Below, one piece after another: positions 45,088 through 54,009 of a DNA stretch of 64,000 nucleotides. Below the pieces are notes generated by a model. That model was not told where the DNA came from, made no database searches, and saw nothing but the letters and a program-made list of their open reading frames with translations. The DNA lies in NCBI RefSeq assembly GCF_025642255.1, contig NZ_CP106759.1:1763501-1827500 (forward strand), written 5' to 3'. Position numbers and translations under genes: made by a program. Each line of letters begins with the position of its first letter. Position 1 is the stretch's first letter. This DNA comes from Stenotrophomonas maltophilia (GTDB lineage Bacteria > Pseudomonadota > Gammaproteobacteria > Xanthomonadales > Xanthomonadaceae).

Positions 45088-46132
45088 CGAAGCGGCTGCC
45101 GCCGCTGCCACCGGGCGCGCAGTAGACCTTTCCGCCATGTGCATCGGCAATGGCCTTGACCACGGCCAGGCCCAGGCCGCTGCCACCGCCCTGGCGCGAA
45201 CGTGAACCGTCGGCGCGCATGAAGGGGCTGAAGATGTCCGCGTGCAGTGCCGGATCGATGCCGGGGCCCTCATCCTCGATGGAAACCTGCACGTGTCCCG
45301 GGGTGTCATGCACGGCGATCCGCACCCGGCCCGGGCTGGCGTAGCGCCGTGCGTTCTCCAGCAACGCAAGAAGCGCCTGCCGCAGGCGGGTCGGATCGCA
45401 GTGGGCGTTGTGCTCCTCGCGGCTGGTCTCCAGTTCCAGCACGAAGCCGGCCGCGCGGAACTGGGGATCGACCAGGGTCATCACCGAGTGCACCTCGGCC
45501 ACCACATCGGTGCGGGCGCGGCGCACGTCCAGCCGGGCGTTGTCCGCCAGGCTCAGCACGCGCAGATCCTCGATCAGCCGCGACAGCCCTTCCACCTGCG
45601 CCAGCAGGCTGCGGAACTGCGATTCGTCGGGGTGGAACACGCCTTCGGCCAGGCCCTGCAGGCGACCACGCAGGATGGTTACCGGCGTGCGCAGTTCGTG
45701 GGCGATGGCGGCGTGCCACATCATCCGTTCGCTTTCCATGTGCTGCAGGCGGCGCGCCATCGCGTTGAAGTCGTCGACCAGCGCGGCGACCTCGCCGGGA
45801 GAGTTGCCGTCGGCGCTGGCGCGTGCGCCCAGGTCGCCGCTGGCCAGCGCGCGCACGCTGTCGACCAGCGAATTCAACGGGGACAGGATACGGTGGGCGA
45901 GGCGGAACGATGCGGCGATCGCAAGGGCCAGCCCGGTCAGGATGACACCGACCATCCAGGCCAGTTCGGGACCGGTGGGCAGCCAGCTCTCCGGCTCGAC
46001 CGTACTGGCCGGCGAAAACTCGACCAGCACCGCATACAGCAGCCAGGACGAGAGGATCATCATCACGATGACGCCGATCACCATCAGCGACATCGAGACG
46101 ACGATGTGCCGGCTGAGCCCGGACCGGCGCAT
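45065..46132 (-). CDS. smeSy: Sensor histidine kinase beside the RND efflux genes, probably SmeSy
   Basis: A 355-residue membrane sensor kinase. Two transmembrane helices (about 10-38 and 55-78) flank a very short periplasmic loop (FSPASTVEPESWLPTGPE), then a HAMP domain, the H-box HAAIAHELRTPVTILRG, N-box LLALLENARRYA, and ATP-binding DEGPGID and GGGSGLGLAVVKAIADAHGG. The order and divergence from an RND pair without an outer-membrane gene fit smeRySy beside smeYZ of S. maltophilia. smeSR of smeABC is the main alternative. The start overlaps the regulator stop by one base (TGATG). Confidence 0.75.
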   Translation of the reverse strand: MRRSGLSRHIVVSMSLMVIGVIVMMILSSWLLYAVLVEFSPASTVEPESWLPTGPELAWMVGVILTGLALAIAASFRLAHRILSPLNSLVDSVRALASGDLGARASADGNSPGEVAALVDDFNAMARRLQHMESERMMWHAAIAHELRTPVTILRGRLQGLAEGVFHPDESQFRSLLAQVEGLSRLIEDLRVLSLADNARLDVRRARTDVVAEVHSVMTLVDPQFRAAGFVLELETSREEHNAHCDPTRLRQALLALLENARRYASPGRVRIAVHDTPGHVQVSIEDEGPGIDPALHADIFSPFMRADGSRSRQGGGSGLGLAVVKAIADAHGGKVYCAPGGSGGSRFVIELPRQ

Positions 46133-46881
46133 CAGCGGTCGGCCATCAGGCGGTAACCGACGCCGCGCACGCTGCCCGGGATGTTGACCATGCCCACGTC
46201 GTCCAGCTTGCGGCGCAGCTTGCTGACATGGCTGTCGACCGTGCGCTCCAGCGCTTCACTCTCAGGCAGGCATTCATGCATCAGTTCGCTGCGGCTGAAG
46301 ATGCGGGTCGGTGCCAGAGCCATGCAGTGCAGCAGCTTGAACTCGGTCAGCGTCAGCAGGACTTCATGGCTGTAGCCATCGCCTTCCACATGCACGGCAT
46401 GGGTTGCCGGATCGATCAGCAGCTGCCCGATGCGCAGTGCCGCCGGTGCATCCACGCGTGAGGATCTGAGCGTCCGCCGCAGCACCGCGCGCACGCGCGC
46501 AGCCACCTCGGCCGGGTTGAACGGCTTGACCACGTAGTCGTCGGCGCCCATGCGCAGCGCGGTCAGCTTGTCCAGGTCCTGGTCGAGCGCGGTCAGCATG
46601 ATCACCGGCGTTTCCCCGCGCTGGCGCAGCTGGCTCAGCACGCTCCATCCGTCCAGCCGCGGCAGTTGTACATCCAGCAGGACCAGGTCCGGACGCATGT
46701 TGCGGTGCAGGTCCAGTGCACTGTGGCCGTCGCCGGCGCGCAGGGTGCGCAGGCCCTCACGTTCAAGATAGGCAGTGAGGATGTCGGCGATCTCGGCCTC
46801 GTCCTCCACGATCAGGACCAGGGCGGCGAGGGCAGTGGAGGCGTGCATGCGTGGATCAGGCCATAAGGTGCTTGCCTCCAT
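46132..46881 (-). CDS. smeRy: OmpR-type response regulator, probably SmeRy
   Basis: A response regulator with a receiver domain (IVEDEAEIADIL, phospho-acceptor Asp in PDLVLLDVQLPRLDG, MGADDYVVKPF with the conserved Lys) and a C-terminal winged helix (TEFKLLHCMALAPTRIFSR, RTVDSHVSKLRRKLDD, VRGVGYRLM). ATG at 46881 is chosen because GGAG lies 6 bp upstream, giving 249 residues; 46848 is the alternative and 46941 the longest. It is divergent from the efflux operon across a 96-bp gap and is expected to regulate it. Confidence 0.78.
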   Translation of the reverse strand: MEASTLWPDPRMHASTALAALVLIVEDEAEIADILTAYLEREGLRTLRAGDGHSALDLHRNMRPDLVLLDVQLPRLDGWSVLSQLRQRGETPVIMLTALDQDLDKLTALRMGADDYVVKPFNPAEVAARVRAVLRRTLRSSRVDAPAALRIGQLLIDPATHAVHVEGDGYSHEVLLTLTEFKLLHCMALAPTRIFSRSELMHECLPESEALERTVDSHVSKLRRKLDDVGMVNIPGSVRGVGYRLMADR

Positions 46882-46977
46882 CGTATCTCCACACTTCCTC
46901 CATCGAAACCCCATCATCGCCGCGCAGACTGCGCGCTTCATGACCTATCCGCCGCGCCTGCGGCATTGTGCACAGCA

Positions 46978-48126
46978 ATGAGAACCTTCAGGACCCCGGC
47001 CGCGTTGATCGCGGTCCTCGCCTTGGCCATGACGGCCTGTTCCTCGCCCGAAGCCAGCCCCGAACCCGCACCGCGCGTGAGTGTGGTCACCGTCGGCCCA
47101 CAGGTCGTGCAGCGCGACGATGAGCTGCCGGGCCGCGTGACGGCCGTGCGTACCGCACAGATCCGTGCGCAGGTCGGCGGCATCGTGCAGCGTCGCCTGT
47201 TCGAGCAGGGGGCCGAAGTCACCGCCGGGCAGGCGTTGTTCCAGATCGATCCGGCGGCCTTCCGTGCGGACGTCGATTCGGCGCTGGCGGCCCTGCAGCG
47301 CAGCGAGGCGGCGCTTGCCCGCAGCCGTGTGCAGTCGCAGCGGCTGCACGCCCTGGCGGCGGCGCAGGCCGTCAGCCAGCAGCATCGCGACGACGCCAGC
47401 GCCGAGTACGAGCAGGCGCGCGCCGCGGTGAATGAAGCCCGGGCGATTCTTGCCCGCCGCCAGCTGGACCTGCGCTATGCGACGGTCAGCGCGCCGATCA
47501 GCGGACGCGTCGATCAGGCATGGGTGACCGAGGGAGCGCTGGTCGGCGTGGCCGATGCCGAGCCGATGGCGGTGGTGCAGCAGATCGACCAGGTCTACGT
47601 GGATGTTCGCCAGCCTGCGTCCCAGCTGGAGTCGCTGCAGCGCAGCGCCGCGAGCGGTGGACAGTCGTCGGTGGCGATCATCGGCCCGGCGGGCCGGCCT
47701 TTGTCGGAACGTGGCGAGCTGCTGTTCTCCGGCATCAGCGTCGATGCGCGTACGGGCGATGTGATGCTGCGCATCCTGGTGAACAACCCGCAGCGCCAGC
47801 TGCTGCCCGGAATGTACGTACGGGCAAGAGTGCCGCGCGGTGCTCCGTCCAGTGCGCTGGTTCTGCCGCAGCAGGCCGTACTGCGCAGTGCCGGTGGTCA
47901 GGCCTACGCCTGGGTGGTCGGCAGTGACGGCAAGGCGGTGATCCGCACGCTGGAGATCGATGGCAGCGTGGATCGGCAGTGGCTGGTCCGGCATGGCCTG
48001 AAGGCGGGCGAGAAGGTGGTCGTCGAAGGCCAGGAGCGCCTGCAGGAGGGCGTGGTGGTCCAGATGCACGACTGGTCACGGCCCGTCGCCATTGCCGGGG
48101 CTGCACCGTCAGGTCGTCAGGGCTGA
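46978..48126 (+). CDS. smeY: RND efflux membrane-fusion lipoprotein, probably SmeY
   Basis: Periplasmic adaptor of a tripartite drug pump. The start is ATG 46978 with signal MRTFRTPAALIAVLALAMTAC, a lipobox with acylated Cys21. Domains in order: a beta-barrel/lipoyl half RAQVGGIVQRRLFEQGAEV, an alpha-hairpin coiled coil (about 90-160), SAPISGRVDQAWVTEGALVG as the second lipoyl half, and the membrane-proximal domain. The 382 residues are typical of the MexA/AcrA group. It is followed by the pump gene after 36 bp. In S. maltophilia, SmeYZ is linked to aminoglycoside and co-trimoxazole resistance. The exact orthologue is inferred from synteny. Confidence 0.85.
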   Translation: MRTFRTPAALIAVLALAMTACSSPEASPEPAPRVSVVTVGPQVVQRDDELPGRVTAVRTAQIRAQVGGIVQRRLFEQGAEVTAGQALFQIDPAAFRADVDSALAALQRSEAALARSRVQSQRLHALAAAQAVSQQHRDDASAEYEQARAAVNEARAILARRQLDLRYATVSAPISGRVDQAWVTEGALVGVADAEPMAVVQQIDQVYVDVRQPASQLESLQRSAASGGQSSVAIIGPAGRPLSERGELLFSGISVDARTGDVMLRILVNNPQRQLLPGMYVRARVPRGAPSSALVLPQQAVLRSAGGQAYAWVVGSDGKAVIRTLEIDGSVDRQWLVRHGLKAGEKVVVEGQERLQEGVVVQMHDWSRPVAIAGAAPSGRQG

Positions 48127-48162
48127 GTCCGCCAGGACCCGGCCGATCCAGGAAAATCCAAC

Positions 48163-51100
48163 ATGGCACGTTTCTTCATCGATCGCCCGGTGTTCGCCTG
48201 GGTGCTGGCGATCTTCATCATCCTTGCCGGTGTCCTGGCGATTCCGCGGTTGGCCGTGGAGCGTTACCCGGCAGTCGCTCCGCCCAGTGTCAGCATCTAT
48301 GCGAGCTATCCAGGCGCAAGCCCGCAGACATTGAACGATGCGGTGGTCGCGCTGATCGAGCGCGAACTGTCCAGCGTCAAGCACCTGCTGTACTTCGAAT
48401 CGTCGGTGGATACCTCCGGGGAGGCGTCGATCACGGCGACCTTCCAGCCGGGAACCAACCCCGAACTGGCCCAGGTCGATGTGCAGAACCGGATCAAGGC
48501 GATCGAGCCGCGGTTGCCGCGCAGCGTGCGCCAGAACGGGCTGTACGTGGAGGCGGCCGATTCCGGTTTCCTGATGCTGGTCGGCCTGCGTTCGCCGGAT
48601 GCCAGCGTCAGCGAGGCCGCGCTGGGTGACTTCATGGCGCGCAACATCATCGAGGAACTGCGCCGCATCGACGGTGTCGGGCGCGTGCAGCTGTTCGGCG
48701 CGGAGCAGGCGATGCGCGTCTGGCTCGATCCCACGCGGCTGACCGGGTACGGCCTGACCATCGGTGACGTTGCCAGCGCCATCGAGCAGCAGAACCTGGA
48801 GATCGCACCGGGTCGCATCGGCGACTCCCCCGGTCTGCCCGGCCAGCGCCTGACCGTGCCGCTGACCGCCGATGGCCAGCTGTCCACGCCCGCGCAGTTC
48901 GCTTCGATCGTGCTGCGTGCGCGGGCGGATGGCTCGCGGGTACTGCTGGGTGACGTCGCCCGGGTCGAACTGGGGGCGCAGAGCTACGCCTGGGGTACCC
49001 GAGAGGATGGTCAGCCTGCGACGGCGGCGGGCGTCCAGCTGCGGCCCGGAGCGAACGCCGTACGCACTGCGGCAGCGGTGCGCGAAAGGATGGCCGAGCT
49101 GGCGCCGCTGCTGCCGCGTGGTGTCGAGGCGAGCATTCCGTTTGATACCGCACCCTTCGTCAGCATCTCGATCCGCAAAGTAGTGCAGACACTGCTGGAG
49201 GCCATGCTGCTGGTGTTCGCGGTGATGTACCTGTTCCTGCAGAACTGGCGCTATACGCTGATACCTGCCATGGTCGCGCCGATTGCGCTGCTGGGTACGT
49301 TCGCGGCGATGCTGGCGCTGGGGTTCTCGATCAACGTCCTCACCATGTTCGGCATGGTGCTGGCGATCGGCATCATCGTCGATGATGCGATCGTGGTGGT
49401 CGAAGGCGTGGAACGGATCATGGCCGAGGAGGGGTTGCCACCCCGCGAGGCGACGATCAAGGCAATGCGCGAACTGACCGGCGCGGTAATCGGCATCACC
49501 CTGGTACTGACCGCGGTGTTCATTCCGATGGCGTTCGCCAGTGGTTCGGTAGGCGCGATCTACCGTCAGTTCACCGTCGCGATGTCGGTATCGATCCTGT
49601 TCTCCGCACTGCTGGCGCTCAGCCTCACGCCTGCACTGTGCGCCACGCTGCTGCGCGGAAGTACACGCGGGCATCATGGCCGCAGTGGCCTGTTCGGCGC
49701 CTTCAACCGCGGCTTCGAGCGGATGACCGGCCGCTACCAGCGTGGCGTGGCCGCTGTGCTGCAGCGAAGCGGGCGCGTGATGGGGGTGTTCGTCGCACTG
49801 GTGGCAGCGCTTCTGCTGGGCCTGAACGGGTTGCCCGGGGCATTCCTGCCGGAGGAGGACCAGGGGTACTTCATGACCTCGATCCAGCTGCCGGCCGAGG
49901 CGACCGCCGAGCGCACGCTTGCCGTCGTTGAAGCGTACGAACGTCACGTGGCCTCGCGCCCCGGCGTTGCATCCAACCAGTCGATCCTCGGGTACAGCTT
50001 CTCCGGCTCGGGGCCGAGTGCTGCACTGGCCTACACGATGCTGAAGGATTGGGGGGAGCGTGCCGGTGCGACGGCTGCCGGCGAGGTGGAGGCGGTACGG
50101 AAGGCGATGTCGACGCTGGTCGAGGGCGAAGTCATGAGCGTGATGCCGCCGGCCATCGACAGCCTCGGCCGCTCGTCAGGCTTCTCGCTGGCGCTGCAGG
50201 CGCGGACCGGGCAGACCCAGGCCGAGCTGCGCGCTGCCCTCCAGCAGCTGCTGCAGCTGGCCCAGGCCAGCACACTGCTGTCCGATGTGCATGCCGATGG
50301 AATGCCCGCAGGTACCAGCGTCCGGCTTGACATCGATCGCGCCAAGGCCGAGGCGATGGGCGTGGCGTTCAGCGAGATCAGCGGAACGCTGTCGGCGGCA
50401 ATGGGCTCGCAATACGTCAACGACTTTCCGAACAAGGGACGGCTGCAGCAGGTCATCGTCCAGGCCGATGCGCCGTATCGGATGGAGCTGGGCGACGTGC
50501 TCAAGCTGTATGTCCGCAACAGCGAAGGGGGCATGGTGGCGCTGTCGGAGCTGGTCGATCCGCAGTGGACGGAAGCGCCCCTGCAGCTGCAGCGCTATCT
50601 CGGCTTCCCGGCATTGAATCTGTCCGGCGCGCCCGCGTCGGGCGTTTCCACCGGGCAGGCGATGGACGAGATGGAGCGCCTGGCCCGGCAGCTGCCGGCG
50701 GGCTTCGCACTGCAGTGGACCAGTCAGTCGCTGCAGGAGCGCGAGTCCGGCGCGCAGGCCCCGTGGTTGCTGCTGCTGTCGATGCTGGTGGTGTTCCTGG
50801 TCCTGGCGGCGCTGTACGAGAGCTGGTCCATACCAATGGCGGTGATGCTGGTGGTGCCGCTGGGCCTGCTGGGAGCCGTAGCGGCGGTGCTGCTGCGGGG
50901 CATGCCCAACGACGTTTTCTTCAAGGTCGGCATGATCACGGTGATCGGCCTGTCGGCGAAGAACGCGATCCTGATCGTCGAGTTCGCGCGACAGCTGCAG
51001 CAGCAGGGACGCGGGCTGGTGGAAGCGGCCGTGGAGGCAGCGCGCCTGCGCCTGCGGCCCATCGTGATGACGTCGCTGGCGTTCGCGCTCGGCGTGGTGC

Positions 51101-51306
51101 CCCTGATGGTGGCGCAGGGTGCCTCGAAGGAAACACAGCAGGCAATCGGTACTGGTGTGTTCGGTGGCATGGTCAGCGCGACCGTGCTCGCGGTGTTCTT
51201 CGTGCCGGTGTTCTATGTGGTGGTGCAGGGGGTGCGGCAACGGATCGCGCGGCGCCTGCGCAGGCGCCGGCCACTGCCGGAAGGATCTGTGGATGGGAAC
51301 GGATAA
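48163..51306 (+). CDS. smeZ: RND efflux inner-membrane transporter, probably SmeZ
   Basis: A 1047-residue hydrophobe/amphiphile efflux pump. It begins MARFFIDRPVFAWVLAIFII with helix 1, has large periplasmic loops (37-330 and about 555-860), and the proton-relay aspartates in MVLAIGIIVDDAIVVVEGVE of helix 4, plus the matching Lys in helix 10 (IGLSAKNAILIVEFA). ATG 48163 follows a weak ribosome site. No OprM-type outer-membrane gene follows, so it must share one, such as TolC. The 3' end overlaps the next small gene by 14 bp. Identity as SmeZ rests on the missing outer-membrane gene and the divergent regulators. Confidence 0.87.
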   Translation: MARFFIDRPVFAWVLAIFIILAGVLAIPRLAVERYPAVAPPSVSIYASYPGASPQTLNDAVVALIERELSSVKHLLYFESSVDTSGEASITATFQPGTNPELAQVDVQNRIKAIEPRLPRSVRQNGLYVEAADSGFLMLVGLRSPDASVSEAALGDFMARNIIEELRRIDGVGRVQLFGAEQAMRVWLDPTRLTGYGLTIGDVASAIEQQNLEIAPGRIGDSPGLPGQRLTVPLTADGQLSTPAQFASIVLRARADGSRVLLGDVARVELGAQSYAWGTREDGQPATAAGVQLRPGANAVRTAAAVRERMAELAPLLPRGVEASIPFDTAPFVSISIRKVVQTLLEAMLLVFAVMYLFLQNWRYTLIPAMVAPIALLGTFAAMLALGFSINVLTMFGMVLAIGIIVDDAIVVVEGVERIMAEEGLPPREATIKAMRELTGAVIGITLVLTAVFIPMAFASGSVGAIYRQFTVAMSVSILFSALLALSLTPALCATLLRGSTRGHHGRSGLFGAFNRGFERMTGRYQRGVAAVLQRSGRVMGVFVALVAALLLGLNGLPGAFLPEEDQGYFMTSIQLPAEATAERTLAVVEAYERHVASRPGVASNQSILGYSFSGSGPSAALAYTMLKDWGERAGATAAGEVEAVRKAMSTLVEGEVMSVMPPAIDSLGRSSGFSLALQARTGQTQAELRAALQQLLQLAQASTLLSDVHADGMPAGTSVRLDIDRAKAEAMGVAFSEISGTLSAAMGSQYVNDFPNKGRLQQVIVQADAPYRMELGDVLKLYVRNSEGGMVALSELVDPQWTEAPLQLQRYLGFPALNLSGAPASGVSTGQAMDEMERLARQLPAGFALQWTSQSLQERESGAQAPWLLLLSMLVVFLVLAALYESWSIPMAVMLVVPLGLLGAVAAVLLRGMPNDVFFKVGMITVIGLSAKNAILIVEFARQLQQQGRGLVEAAVEAARLRLRPIVMTSLAFALGVVPLMVAQGASKETQQAIGTGVFGGMVSATVLAVFFVPVFYVVVQGVRQRIARRLRRRRPLPEGSVDGNG

Positions 51307-51685
51307 CGGTCAAACGCTGCACGACGTACAGCTGAAGGCGCTGGAACGGCGCCTGTGCCAGGCCCTGATCGAGGGTGATCGGCAGGCACTGTCGCTGCTG
51401 TTGTCGCCGGCGATGTTCATGATGGATGGCGATGGCGGGCGTCTGTTTGATCTGCCCTGGCTGGATGACTGGTTGGGCGGGCACCTGCAGGTGCGGGCGC
51501 TGCATCTGCAGGCGGTGGACACCCTGCTGTGCGGTCGGCTGGCGCTGCTGTCCAGCCCGGTGCAGATGGTGGTCGTCCGGCACGGGCAGGAGCAGGCATT
51601 GCGGATGCGTCTGTTGCGGGTCTGGGCCTGTAGTTCCGGCGGGGAGGGCGCGCAGCTGCTGTCGATGACGGTGCTCGCGGCGTGA
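51293..51685 (+). CDS. Small NTF2-like (SnoaL/DUF4440-type) protein
   Basis: A cytoplasmic-looking protein of 130 residues without signal peptide. The pattern LERRLCQALIEGDRQALSLLL-SPAMFMMDGDGGRLFDLPWLDDW is that of the DUF4440/SnoaL group of the NTF2-like fold; later come strands VRALHLQAVDTLL, GRLALLSSPVQMVVV and RMRLLRVWA. Start ATG 51293 has AAGGA 7 bp upstream and lies inside the pump gene, so it is translationally coupled to smeZ. Its role is unknown, and an enzyme activity cannot be assigned. Confidence 0.7.
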   Translation: MGTDNGQTLHDVQLKALERRLCQALIEGDRQALSLLLSPAMFMMDGDGGRLFDLPWLDDWLGGHLQVRALHLQAVDTLLCGRLALLSSPVQMVVVRHGQEQALRMRLLRVWACSSGGEGAQLLSMTVLAA

Positions 51686-51768
51686 ACGCGATCACATCGG
51701 TTTCAGCGCCGGCTCATCGCCGGATGATAGGGTGGTTATCTTAAGTACGGTCGACAAGGAGTCGAGTC

Positions 51769-52467
51769 ATGCGTGTAGTTTCCAGTCTGTCGACGGCTTC
51801 GCTGGCCCTGGTGCTGGCGGCCTGCCAGCCATCGACGCCGCCTGCCGCAGCAGGTGGCACGGCTGACCCGGCGCCGCCGGAGCCGCAGCCGCTGTCCACG
51901 AACTCGACCGCCAGCCAGACGGCCTATCAGTGTGGCGATCTGGCCGTGCGTGCGACGTTCAACGGCGAGGACGCAGCCACCGTGGTGATCGGGGATCGCA
52001 CGTTCGCCATGACCTCCGAGCGTGCTGCTTCGGGGGCGAAGTACGGCGACGGGCAGGGCAACAGTTTCTGGACGAAGGGCCACGATGACGGGCTGCTCAG
52101 CCTGAAGGGCGAAGCGGACCGCGAGTGCCGCGCGGTGGAGGCCACGGAAGGCGACGGCCGTGCCGGTGCTGCCGCGTTCAGGGCGACCGGCAACGAACCG
52201 GGCTGGCTGGCGGTGGTCGACGGTGACACGCCGGGCCTGCAGGTGCAGGTCGATTATGGCCAGCGGCACTTCGACGTGGGCGCACCCAACGAGGGAGCCG
52301 ACGGGTGGAGTGGCAAGGCCGCGGACGGTACCGACATCAAGCTCACCTTCCAGCGCACGACGTGCACGGACGACATGAGTGGGGAGCCGTTCGAGGCGAA
52401 GGCGATGCTGACCGTCGGCACGCGCCAGTACCATGGGTGTGGCAATTTCGGCGCCAGGCAGCCGTAA
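51769..52467 (+). CDS. Lipoprotein with MliC-like lysozyme-inhibitor domain and COG3650 domain
   Basis: An exported lipoprotein of 232 residues: signal MRVVSSLSTASLALVLAAC with lipobox Cys19, then a Pro/Ala-rich linker. A MliC-type domain (about 53-125) contains YQCGDLAVRATFNG, VVIGDRTFAMT, ASGAKYGDGQGNSFW, the pattern of membrane-bound inhibitors of C-type lysozyme. The C-terminal part (about 137-230) starts FRATGNEPGWLAVVDG and ends YHGCGNFG, as in COG3650-type proteins. The combination suggests cell-wall protection against host lysozyme, with the second domain of unknown role. A bidirectional hairpin follows. Confidence 0.78.
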   Translation: MRVVSSLSTASLALVLAACQPSTPPAAAGGTADPAPPEPQPLSTNSTASQTAYQCGDLAVRATFNGEDAATVVIGDRTFAMTSERAASGAKYGDGQGNSFWTKGHDDGLLSLKGEADRECRAVEATEGDGRAGAAAFRATGNEPGWLAVVDGDTPGLQVQVDYGQRHFDVGAPNEGADGWSGKAADGTDIKLTFQRTTCTDDMSGEPFEAKAMLTVGTRQYHGCGNFGARQP

Positions 52468-52474
52468 GTTGGTC

Positions 52475-52503
52475 GGCAGAGCCGAGCGGGGCTCGGCTCT
52501 GCC
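52475..52503. terminator. Hairpin between convergent lipoprotein and efpL genes
   Basis: A perfect 13-bp stem (52475-52487 with 52491-52503, arm GGCAGAGCCGAGC) with loop GGG. No T-run on either side. It lies 8 bp after one stop and 18 bp from the other and could serve both transcripts. Confidence 0.55.
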
Positions 52504-52520
52504 AGGCGCGTGCGGTCAGC

Positions 52521-53087
52521 TCAGTCCGCGCGGCCTGCGAACTCGCCGGTGGCAGTGTTCACCAGCACGCGTTCGCCATTGACGATGTACTCCGGCACCA
52601 TGATCTCGATACCGGTATTGAGCTTGGCCGGCTTGGGACGCTTGGTGGCGGTGCCGCCCTTCAGTTCCGGCGGGGTCTCGATCACTTCCAGCACCACCGA
52701 GGCCGGCAACTGGATGGCCACCGGCTGCTCGTCGATCACCTGCACGTAGATGCCGGTCAGGCCATCGGTGATGTAGCCGGCGTCGTCGCCGATGACGTCC
52801 GCATCCAGGGTGTAGGGGGTGTAGTCCTCGTCATCGAGGAAGACGAATGCATCGCCATCCTTGTACGAATAGGTGGACTGGCGGCGCAGCAGTTCGACCT
52901 CGACCAGATTGTCGTCGGCATCGAAGCTGGCATCGAGCTTGTTGCCGCCCGGCACGCTGTACATGATGAAGCGGAAGCGGACGTTGCCACCCCGGCCCTG
53001 CGGGGAGCTGCGCTCGATGTCGCGGATCTGGTAGACGCCGTTGTTGTACTCGACGACGTTGCCCTTCTTGATGTCGTTGGCTTTCAT
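52521..53087 (-). CDS. efpL: Elongation factor P-like protein (YeiP/EfpL)
   Basis: A translation factor of 188 residues that aids the ribosome at polyproline and related stalls. Three OB/KOW-like domains: [20 protein letters not shown], then [21 protein letters not shown], then [21 protein letters not shown] and [17 protein letters not shown] and the C-terminus are diagnostic for YeiP rather than canonical EF-P. The tip loop is SSPQGRGG, with Arg in place of the modified Lys of EF-P, so no lysylation or rhamnosylation would be needed. Canonical efp should be elsewhere in the genome. It is followed downstream by the hairpin at 52475. Confidence 0.9.
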   Translation of the reverse strand: MKANDIKKGNVVEYNNGVYQIRDIERSSPQGRGGNVRFRFIMYSVPGGNKLDASFDADDNLVEVELLRRQSTYSYKDGDAFVFLDDEDYTPYTLDADVIGDDAGYITDGLTGIYVQVIDEQPVAIQLPASVVLEVIETPPELKGGTATKRPKPAKLNTGIEIMVPEYIVNGERVLVNTATGEFAGRAD

Positions 53088-53135
53088 GGTGATCTGGGTC
53101 GTTGGGGGTGGACGCCGTCCCGGCGCCCGGGGGAA

Positions 53136-53906
53136 TCACTTCGGAGCGAGGCGGGTAGCGCCGTCCAGGCGGATGGTCTCGCCATTGAGGTAGGTGTTGC
53201 CGAGGATGAAGCCGACCAGGCTGGCGAAATCCTCCGGCTTGCCCAGCCGCGACGGGAACGGGATCGAGGCGGCAAGCGACTGCTGTACGGCTTCGGGCAT
53301 GCCATCGACCATCGGTGTCCAGAACACGCCCGGGGCGATGGTGTTGACGCGGATGCCGAAGCGCGAGAGCTCGCGGGCCATCGGCAGCGTCATCGACACC
53401 ACACCGCCCTTGCTGGCGGCGTACGCGGCCTGGCCGATCTGGCCCTCATAGGCGGCGATGCTGGCGGTGTTGATGATGACACCGCGTTCGCCATCGGCGC
53501 CGGCCTCGTTGTGCTGCATGCGGTTGGCGGCGGCCTTGGCCACGTTGAAGCTGCCGACCAGGTTGACCATCACCGTGCCCTGGAAGCCGGCCAGCGGCAT
53601 CGGGCCTTCCTTGCCGAGCACACGGCCCGCGCCGAGGATGCCGGCGCAGTTCATCGCCACGTTGAGGCCGCCGAGGAAATCGTGGGCCTGGTCGATGGCC
53701 GCCGCCACGGCAGCTTCATCACTGACGTTGACGTTGAAATAGCGGGCGTTGTCGGCACCCAGCGCGGCGACGGCGGCGCTGCCTTTGTCGTCGTTGAGGT
53801 CGAACAGGGCCACCTTGCCGCCTTGGGCGACGAGGTGCTCGGCCACGGCCAGGCCAAGGCCGGAAACGCCGCCGGTGATCACGGCACGTACGGAAGACAG
53901 CTGCAT
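53136..53906 (-). CDS. Short-chain dehydrogenase, probable 3-hydroxyacyl-CoA type
   Basis: A classical SDR of 256 residues: cofactor motif VITGGVSGLGLAVAEHL, acidic FDLNDDKG after strand 2 (favours NAD), structural NCAGILG, catalytic Ser in INTASIAAYEGQIGQ, YxxxK in AYAASKGGV, and IAPGVFWTPMVDGMP. The sequence is closest in style to type II 3-hydroxyacyl-CoA / 2-methyl-3-hydroxybutyryl-CoA dehydrogenases (HSD17B10 group). Its neighbour cluster of leucine catabolism upstream would fit branched-chain amino acid breakdown (inference). ATG 53906 follows AGGA. Confidence 0.85.
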   Translation of the reverse strand: MQLSSVRAVITGGVSGLGLAVAEHLVAQGGKVALFDLNDDKGSAAVAALGADNARYFNVNVSDEAAVAAAIDQAHDFLGGLNVAMNCAGILGAGRVLGKEGPMPLAGFQGTVMVNLVGSFNVAKAAANRMQHNEAGADGERGVIINTASIAAYEGQIGQAAYAASKGGVVSMTLPMARELSRFGIRVNTIAPGVFWTPMVDGMPEAVQQSLAASIPFPSRLGKPEDFASLVGFILGNTYLNGETIRLDGATRLAPK

Positions 53907-53977
53907 TGCACGGTCCTGCAGGTTCGAGAACCGCCGATTCTAACGGAAGCCACGACCGCTGCCGTTGTGCACCGCGC

Positions 53978-53994
53978 CGCCCGGAGCCCGGGCG
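53978..53994. terminator. Weak hairpin downstream of the HMG-CoA lyase gene
   Basis: CGCCCGG-AGC-CCGGGCG, a perfect 7-bp inverted repeat 16 bp after the lyase stop on the minus strand. No T-run, so terminator function is uncertain. Confidence 0.3.
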
Positions 53995-54009
53995 ACGCGC
54001 CCTGATGGA

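Noticed and set aside
42421..45369. 982-residue minus-strand open frame over the flavoenzyme, DUF2388 and DUF4105 genes
   Set aside because: Antisense to three supported genes, low-complexity composition, no ribosome site or domain.
51307..52467. Search for a missing outer-membrane efflux gene (smeC-like) after smeZ
   Set aside because: Only an NTF2-like protein and a MliC-type lipoprotein are found; no OprM/TolC-type sequence is present.
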